From contig JAGVQF010000174.1 of NCBI GenBank assembly GCA_020051815.1, positions 1 to 9,245 of the forward strand: 9,245 nt of DNA, read 5' to 3'. The notes under the pieces are model-generated. The model searched no databases and was not told the origin of the DNA. It was given only the letters and a program-made list of their open reading frames with translations. Below, one piece after another: positions 5,091 to 9,245 of this stretch. Source of the stretch: Candidatus Saganbacteria bacterium (lineage in GTDB: Bacteria; Margulisbacteria; WOR-1; O2-12-FULL-45-9; XYB2-FULL-48-7). The position numbers were made by a program, and so were the translations under genes. The first letter of the stretch is position 1. Every line of letters begins with the position of its first letter.

Positions 5091-5600
5091 GGGGCGATCA
5101 AGGACAAGCCCCTCCCCGCCCAGAACGACTTCTTTTTCCCCCTCGACCCAGATCCAAATTTTATCGATGCCGGGGACTCCGGTCGCGGTATAAACAATTT
5201 GCGCGATCATCCCTTCAAGGCGAGCCGAACCGCCGCCGTAATGCTCGAGTTCGCGGCTCAAGTCAACGATCGCCATTTTGCGCTCAAGCTTGATCAGTCT
5301 TATTTTGACGCCCGATGGCAGTTGCGTGGTCAGGCCGCTGTCCCTCTCTTCAGGTCCGGGTCCGGCAAGGAGCGCCGCCATGGCCTGGCGCAGCAAAGGC
5401 ACATCGCCTTTCGCCGGACGGCTGACACGGATGAGCGCGTCCCCTTTGACAAAATAAACGCCCAGCCCCTCTTTCTGGGCCCGTGACTGCCAGAGCCAGA
5501 ACGAAGATCCGCCAGCCAGCAGGAGAACAATGACAAATGGGATAAATTTTTTGAGATCGACCTTGAGCCGTTTTCGCTTCATGTCAAAAGAGTCTACCAT
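5064..5600 (-). CDS. Membrane-anchored GerMN-domain protein
   Basis: A 178-residue protein with a basic cytoplasmic N-terminus (KRKRLK at 8-13), one transmembrane helix at about 19-37, and an external GerMN domain at about 47-173. Domain landmarks are VYFVKGDALIRVSRP at 48-62, LRQAMAALLAGPGPEE at 70-85, GLTTQLPSGVKI at 89-100, IVDLSRE at 111-117 and the RLEGMIAQIVYTATGVPGI stretch at 127-145. GerMN domains occur in sporulation protein GerM and in envelope proteins of non-spore-formers, probably binding cell-wall or other ligands; no enzyme activity is known. There is no lipobox cysteine, so it is an anchored protein, not a lipoprotein. ATG 5600 has a weak GGA 9 bases upstream; M7 at 5582 is an alternative. 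The 3' end overlaps gcvPA by 27 bp tail-to-tail. The 5' end faces the thioredoxin-fold gene across 54 bp. Confidence 0.85.
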   Translation of the reverse strand: MVDSFDMKRKRLKVDLKKFIPFVIVLLLAGGSSFWLWQSRAQKEGLGVYFVKGDALIRVSRPAKGDVPLLRQAMAALLAGPGPEERDSGLTTQLPSGVKIRLIKLERKMAIVDLSRELEHYGGGSARLEGMIAQIVYTATGVPGIDKIWIWVEGEKEVVLGGEGLVLDRPLGRQDLGN

Positions 5601-5614
5601 ATATTATTTTCCAG

Positions 5615-5645
5615 TGCTATAATAACGGCAATCGATTACCGGAGG
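5615..5645 (+). promoter_or_regulatory. Extended -10 promoter and ribosome-binding site for the thioredoxin-fold gene
   Basis: TGCTATAAT (5615-5623) is a perfect extended -10 element with a consensus TATAAT at 5618-5623; no good -35 box lies 17 bp upstream. GGAGG at 5641-5645 is 9 bases before the ATG at 5655. The same A/T block reads TATTAT on the minus strand (5624-5619), so the divergent GerMN gene may share this region. Confidence 0.6.
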
Positions 5646-5654
5646 CGAATTAAA

Positions 5655-6083
5655 ATGAAAAACTATATTATTTTGGCTCTCGTTATTTTTGTCTTGATCC
5701 TGGCCGGCGTTATTTTTTTCGGCCGGCAAAAACCGATAATTGTCACGCCGGAGAACTTGCCAACCACGACCACTTCGGTCAAATCCGGGCAACCGTCTGA
5801 CCATGGCGTGCCGCGGGTGATCACGCTCTATCACGCCGGGGAAAAGGAATCGTTGCGGGCGGTTGCCGTTGCCAACCGGCTCGAAGCCGGGGAAGAAAAC
5901 CTGGCTATCTTTAGGTCCTACGACACATTGGACGAGCCGCAGATGGCGGTGCTCTATGGCGTCAATTCCGTGCCGGCCATTATCTTTCTCACGCCATCCG
6001 GCAAGGTCTCTAAAAAACACGAGGGCTATCTCAGCCAGGCCGAGATCATCAGAATTATCCGCTCGATAGGAGAGAAGAACTAA
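5655..6083 (+). CDS. Membrane-anchored thioredoxin-fold protein lacking the CXXC motif
   Basis: A 142-residue protein with an N-terminal transmembrane helix at about 4-22, a Thr/Pro-rich linker at about 28-52, and a thioredoxin-like domain at 54-140. The fold is suggested by VITLYH (first strand) at 55-60, a helix at 66-78, a second strand LAIFRSYD at 83-90, and the typical [18 protein letters not shown] at 101-118 with the cis-proline P107. The active-site CXXC is absent: the position is occupied by AGEKES (61-66), and there is no cysteine in the whole protein. It therefore cannot do thiol-disulfide exchange and is more likely a binding or scaffold protein outside the membrane. Start: GGAGG at 5641-5645 before ATG 5655. 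It overlaps the end of gyrA by 4 bp, tail-to-tail. Fold assignment is by pattern; a structure prediction would test it. Confidence 0.75.
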   Translation: MKNYIILALVIFVLILAGVIFFGRQKPIIVTPENLPTTTTSVKSGQPSDHGVPRVITLYHAGEKESLRAVAVANRLEAGEENLAIFRSYDTLDEPQMAVLYGVNSVPAIIFLTPSGKVSKKHEGYLSQAEIIRIIRSIGEKN

Positions 6084-6103
6084 CTCTTCTTCTCTTTCTT
6101 TTT
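6071..6103 (+). terminator. Possible terminator at the end of the thioredoxin-fold gene
   Basis: AGAGAAGA (6071-6078) pairs with TCTTCTCT (6088-6095) across a 9-base loop, followed by TTCTTTTT (6096-6103). The stem is low in G+C and overlaps coding sequence of both convergent genes, so this is a weak candidate. Confidence 0.35.
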
Positions 6104-8686
6104 CCTGCCCCTTTTGGCCGGCGGCAGTTTGGCGCGTTCTTCTTTGATCTTTTCGAGCAACTCTTCTTTGCGTTTTTCTTCCGACTCAACCGCTTTTTCC
6201 AGCACCTCGACCGCCTCTTCCGAGCTGACCAGCCGCGCCAGGTCGACAATGCGGTCCCCGGTGTCGACTCGCTGAATGCGCACCCCTTTGGCGTAGCGGC
6301 CCTGGGTTGTGATCCCGCCTGCCCTCTGGCGGCTCATTGTCCCGTTCGCAGTCACAAATAACAGCTCATCTTTTGGCTGGATGATCTTGACCTGCGACAC
6401 CACATCGTTATCGCGCAGCTTGATGGCAATGTGCCCCTTGCCGCCGCGGTTCTGGGCGGAGAATTCGTCAAGCTTCATCCGCTTGCCAAAGCCACCCTCG
6501 GAAACAACTAAAAGGTCGCCGCCATCTGTGATCACATCCATCGTCACGACCCGATCGTCACCTTTCAGGCGGATCCCTCTAACGCCCGAGGCAGCCCGCC
6601 CCATTGGGCGAACATCTTTTTCGGAGAATCGGATCATCAACCCGCTGGCCGCGCCAAGGATCACCTGGCGCTTGCCATCCGTCTCGGCCACCCAGCGCAG
6701 CTCATCCTTCTCTTTTAATTTCATCGCAATGATCCCGGAACGGCGGATGTTGGCAAAATCCTCTAATGGCACTTTCTTGGTCATGCCGCTCTTGGTCGCC
6801 ATCATCAGGAATGTCTTTTGGTCAAAATTGCCGACCGGCACGGCCGCCGTGACCGATTCCCCCTGCTCCACTTGCAAAACATTGGCGATCGCCTGTCCCT
6901 TCGCGGCGCGGCTGGCCTCCGGCGGGTCGTAAACCTTTAATTTATAAACCCTGCCCCGGTTAGTAAAAAAGAGCACGAACGCATGGGTTGAGGCGGTGAA
7001 AATATTTTCAATATCATCCTCTTCGCGGGTGGACATCCCCGCCACGCCCCGCCCGCCGCGCAGTTGCGCCTTAAACGACGAAACCGGCACTCTTTTCACA
7101 TAGCCGTCGCGCGTGATCAGCACCGCCACTTCCATCTCCGGGATCAGCTGCTCGATATCAATATCTTCGGCGGCGGCCACCAGGTCCGTGCGCCGCTTAT
7201 CGCTGTACTTCTCTTTAATTTCTTCCAGGTCTTTTTTGACGATCCCCATCAGCTTTTTGCGGCTGGCCAGGATCTCTTTCAATTCGCCGATCAATTTTTT
7301 GAGCGCCTTTAGCTCTTCCTCGATCTTGAGGCGCTCCAGCTGGGTCAGCCGCTGCAGGCGGAGGTCCAGGATCGCCTGGGCCTGGAGCTTGGAGAGATCG
7401 AACTTCTTCATCAGGCCTTCGCGCGCCTCATCAACATTCTTGGCTTTCTTGATCAGGTTGACGATCGCGTCAATATTGGAAACGCAAATGACCAGGCCCT
7501 CCAGGATATGGGCCTGCTCTTCGGCTTTTTTCAGGTCATACCTGGTGCGGCGGGTGACCACTTCCTCGCGGTGTTTGATGTATTCGGTCATCATCTCGCG
7601 CAGGTTCAGGAGTTTCGGCGCGCCGTTGATCAGGGCGACCAGGTTCACGCCAAAAGTCGTTTGTAAATTTGTATGTTTGAAGAGCTGGTTTAAAACCACG
7701 TCGCGGGTCGCGTCGCGTTTCAGTTCAATATAGATGCGCATGCCTTCGCGGTCGGATTCGTCGCGCAGGTCGGAGATGCCGGTGATCTTTTTCTCCTTGA
7801 CCTGGTTAGCGATCTGTTCGATCAGTTCGGCTTTGTTGACCTGGTACGGGATCTCGGTCACAATGATGGCTTCTTTGCCGCCTCTGACCGGCTCCGAGAC
7901 GTAGCGCGCCCGCAGCGTCAGGATGCCGCGGCCGGTCGTGTAGGCGTCCCTGATCCCCTGCTTGCCGCAGATCAGCCCGCCGGTCGGAAAATCCGGCCCC
8001 TTGACGACCTTGAGCAGCTCTTCGATCGGGGTCTCCGGTTCGTCGATGAGCATGGCGAGGCCATCACACACTTCCACCAGGTTCTGCGGCGGGATATTGG
8101 TGGCCATGCCGACCGCGATGCCGGACGAGCCGTTGATCAATAGGTTGGGGATCCGCGATGGCAGGACCAGCGGCTCCTGCAGCGACTCGTCGAAGTTCGG
8201 GCCAAAGTTGACCGTCTCCTTTTCGATATCCGACATCATCTCGACGGCAAACTTCGACAGCCGCGCCTCGGTATAGCGCATGGCGGCAGGCGAATCGCCG
8301 TCGACCGAACCCATGTTACCCTGCCCGTCGACTAACGGATAGCGGAGCGAAAACTCCTGCGCCATCCTGACCATGGCTTCGTAAACGGCCGAATCGCCGT
8401 GCGGGTGGTACTTACCTAAGACTTCACCGACGACCCTGGCCGATTTCTTGTACGGCTTGCCGGGCTGCAGGCCCAGCTCATCCATGGCAAAAAGGATGCG
8501 CCGGTGCACGGGCTTAAAGCCGTCACGGACGTCGGGCAGCGCGCGGCCGACAATGACCGACATCGCGTAATCGATGTAAGACGCCTTCATCTCCGCTTCG
8601 ATCGTCGTCGGCATGATCTGCGCCAGCTTTACTTCCGCCGCGGCCGGGGCTTCTTCAGCTTTTTTCTTTTTTCTTTCCGCCATCAT
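6080..8686 (-). CDS. gyrA: DNA gyrase subunit A
   Basis: The 868-residue breakage-reunion subunit of DNA gyrase (A2B2), which introduces negative supercoils in the cytoplasm. The N-terminal domain shows [17 protein letters not shown] at 47-63 and [20 protein letters not shown] at 91-110 (quinolone region; S99 and E103 equal E. coli S83 and D87). The catalytic tyrosine is Y138 in AAMRYTE (codon 8275-8273), and [20 protein letters not shown] starts near 180. A coiled-coil and tower region follows, then the C-terminal pinwheel from about 515. The GyrA box reads QLRGGRG (541-547) instead of QRRGG[KR]G, but it identifies gyrase as opposed to topoisomerase IV. Both ends are lysine-rich: ERKKKK at 4-9 and a tail ending [14 protein letters not shown] 8686 overlaps the gyrB stop (ATGA); AAGAGG lies 8 bases upstream. 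A second ATG follows immediately. Confidence 0.97.
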   Translation of the reverse strand: MMAERKKKKAEEAPAAAEVKLAQIMPTTIEAEMKASYIDYAMSVIVGRALPDVRDGFKPVHRRILFAMDELGLQPGKPYKKSARVVGEVLGKYHPHGDSAVYEAMVRMAQEFSLRYPLVDGQGNMGSVDGDSPAAMRYTEARLSKFAVEMMSDIEKETVNFGPNFDESLQEPLVLPSRIPNLLINGSSGIAVGMATNIPPQNLVEVCDGLAMLIDEPETPIEELLKVVKGPDFPTGGLICGKQGIRDAYTTGRGILTLRARYVSEPVRGGKEAIIVTEIPYQVNKAELIEQIANQVKEKKITGISDLRDESDREGMRIYIELKRDATRDVVLNQLFKHTNLQTTFGVNLVALINGAPKLLNLREMMTEYIKHREEVVTRRTRYDLKKAEEQAHILEGLVICVSNIDAIVNLIKKAKNVDEAREGLMKKFDLSKLQAQAILDLRLQRLTQLERLKIEEELKALKKLIGELKEILASRKKLMGIVKKDLEEIKEKYSDKRRTDLVAAAEDIDIEQLIPEMEVAVLITRDGYVKRVPVSSFKAQLRGGRGVAGMSTREEDDIENIFTASTHAFVLFFTNRGRVYKLKVYDPPEASRAAKGQAIANVLQVEQGESVTAAVPVGNFDQKTFLMMATKSGMTKKVPLEDFANIRRSGIIAMKLKEKDELRWVAETDGKRQVILGAASGLMIRFSEKDVRPMGRAASGVRGIRLKGDDRVVTMDVITDGGDLLVVSEGGFGKRMKLDEFSAQNRGGKGHIAIKLRDNDVVSQVKIIQPKDELLFVTANGTMSRQRAGGITTQGRYAKGVRIQRVDTGDRIVDLARLVSSEEAVEVLEKAVESEEKRKEELLEKIKEERAKLPPAKRGRKKKEKKS

Positions 8687-9245
8687 ATGTCTAACCTCTT
8701 CACGTCTTTCGCGTGTTTTTCTATAAATTCCCGGCGCGGCTCGACCTCCGAGCCCATCAGGACCTTAAATATCTCATCAGCCACCTCGGCATCCTCAAGT
8801 GTGACCTGGAGCATCATGCGCGTTTCCGGATTGAGCGTCGTTTCCCAAAGCTGGGTCGGGTTCATCTCCCCCAGGCCTTTATAGCGCTGCAGGCTCGTCC
8901 CCTCCCGGCCGATCTCTTTCATTTTCAGCTCCATCTCTTTGTCCGAGTGGAGCCAATACTGCGCCTTGCCCTTCTTCAACAAATAAAGCGGCGGCTGGGC
9001 GATGTAGAGATTGCCGTTCTCGACCAGCTCCCGGGCGTAGCGAAAAAAGAACGTCAGGATCAGCGTGCGGATGTGCGCCCCATCGACGTCGGCGTCGCAG
9101 AGCAGGATGATCTTGTGATAGCGCAGGCGCTTGTGCAGCTCTTCCGCCGTCAGTTCCGTCTCCGAATCGCCGTTGCCGTCGCCTTTGAGCGCGGTGACGA
9201 CGCCGGGCCCGATCGCCGTGATCAGGGTCCTGATCTCATTATTGG
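8683..9245 (-). CDS. gyrB: DNA gyrase subunit B, C-terminal part (5' end outside window)
   Basis: The last 187 codons of the ATPase/TOPRIM subunit of gyrase; the frame is open to the window edge, with the first whole codon at 9243. It shows [12 protein letters not shown], the TOPRIM metal-binding motif [20 protein letters not shown] (DADVD at about 9096-9082), [17 protein letters not shown], and the GyrA-contacting tail [20 protein letters not shown] with [11 protein letters not shown] near the end. The spacing of the C-terminal region is that of the short bacterial type, without the large insertion found in E. coli GyrB. Odd feature: about 16 extra residues, rich in Gly, Asp and Glu, between ITAIG and RYHK, just before the metal site. 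The stop TGA overlaps the gyrA ATG by 4 bp, so gyrB and gyrA are one operon. ParE is possible in principle, but the adjacent gyrA with a GyrA box favours gyrB. Confidence 0.94.
   Translation of the reverse strand, partial: NNEIRTLITAIGPGVVTALKGDGNGDSETELTAEELHKRLRYHKIILLCDADVDGAHIRTLILTFFFRYARELVENGNLYIAQPPLYLLKKGKAQYWLHSDKEMELKMKEIGREGTSLQRYKGLGEMNPTQLWETTLNPETRMMLQVTLEDAEVADEIFKVLMGSEVEPRREFIEKHAKDVKRLDI

Noticed and set aside
5090..5113. AGGGGC/GCCCCT stem after the gcvPA stop as a terminator
   Set aside because: Only a 6-bp stem with a 12-base loop and no T-run on either strand; it also lies inside the GerMN coding sequence.
6309..8884. Several long open frames on the plus strand opposite gyrA and gyrB (for example 6309-6932 and 7113-7733)
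   Set aside because: They lie wholly antisense to strongly conserved gyrase genes, are rich in Ser/Arg low-complexity sequence, and match no known family.

Overview
The window is bacterial chromosomal DNA, probably from an uncultured candidate-phylum bacterium. It has moderately GC-rich coding DNA, short or overlapping gene junctions, AAAGGAG/GGAGG ribosome-binding sites and ordinary bacterial promoters. Fragments of interspersed repeats lie inside housekeeping genes. The mix of a two-subunit glycine cleavage P-protein, a GerMN-domain protein and an adjacent gyrB-gyrA pair would suit a Terrabacteria-like or Margulisbacteria/WOR-1-like genome. This placement is a guess; nothing in the window fixes the taxonomy.

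Layout. (1) Bases 1-653 hold the right-hand remnant of an ISL3-family insertion sequence: the C-terminal part of the transposase, broken off just after a perfect 9-bp-arm palindrome, and a probable right terminal repeat. (2) Bases 663-2087 hold a complete AbiE-type toxin-antitoxin pair (abiEi, abiEii) with its own TTGACA-17-TATTAT promoter. A perfect 10-bp inverted repeat overlaps the -10 box and the antitoxin start codon. (3) Bases 2080-5090 hold glycine cleavage genes in the order gcvT, a small two-helix membrane protein, gcvH, gcvPA. gcvT overlaps the end of abiEii by 8 bp, so the toxin-antitoxin operon runs straight into the glycine cleavage operon. gcvPB, the usual next gene, is absent, and gcvPA looks shortened. 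(4) Bases 5064-5600 (minus) encode a membrane-anchored GerMN-domain protein that converges on, and overlaps, gcvPA. (5) Divergent from it, 5655-6083 encodes a membrane-anchored thioredoxin-fold protein with no cysteine. (6) The rest, on the minus strand, is gyrB (3' part only) and complete gyrA, joined by a 4-bp overlap.

How the genes work together. GcvT, GcvH and GcvPA are parts of the glycine cleavage system: the P-protein decarboxylates glycine, the H-protein carries the aminomethyl group on lipoyl-lysine, and the T-protein passes the one-carbon unit to tetrahydrofolate. GyrB and GyrA form DNA gyrase. AbiEi and AbiEii are expected to act as repressor/antitoxin and nucleotidyltransferase toxin.

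The points most worth following up are the fusion of the toxin-antitoxin operon to the gcv operon, a 7-bp tandem repeat that adds about eight residues to GcvT, the reduced gcvPA without gcvPB, the cysteine-less thioredoxin-fold protein, and unusual features in gyrase (basic GyrA tail, altered GyrA box, GyrB insertion before the metal-binding motif). I see no tRNA, rRNA, CRISPR array or riboswitch.
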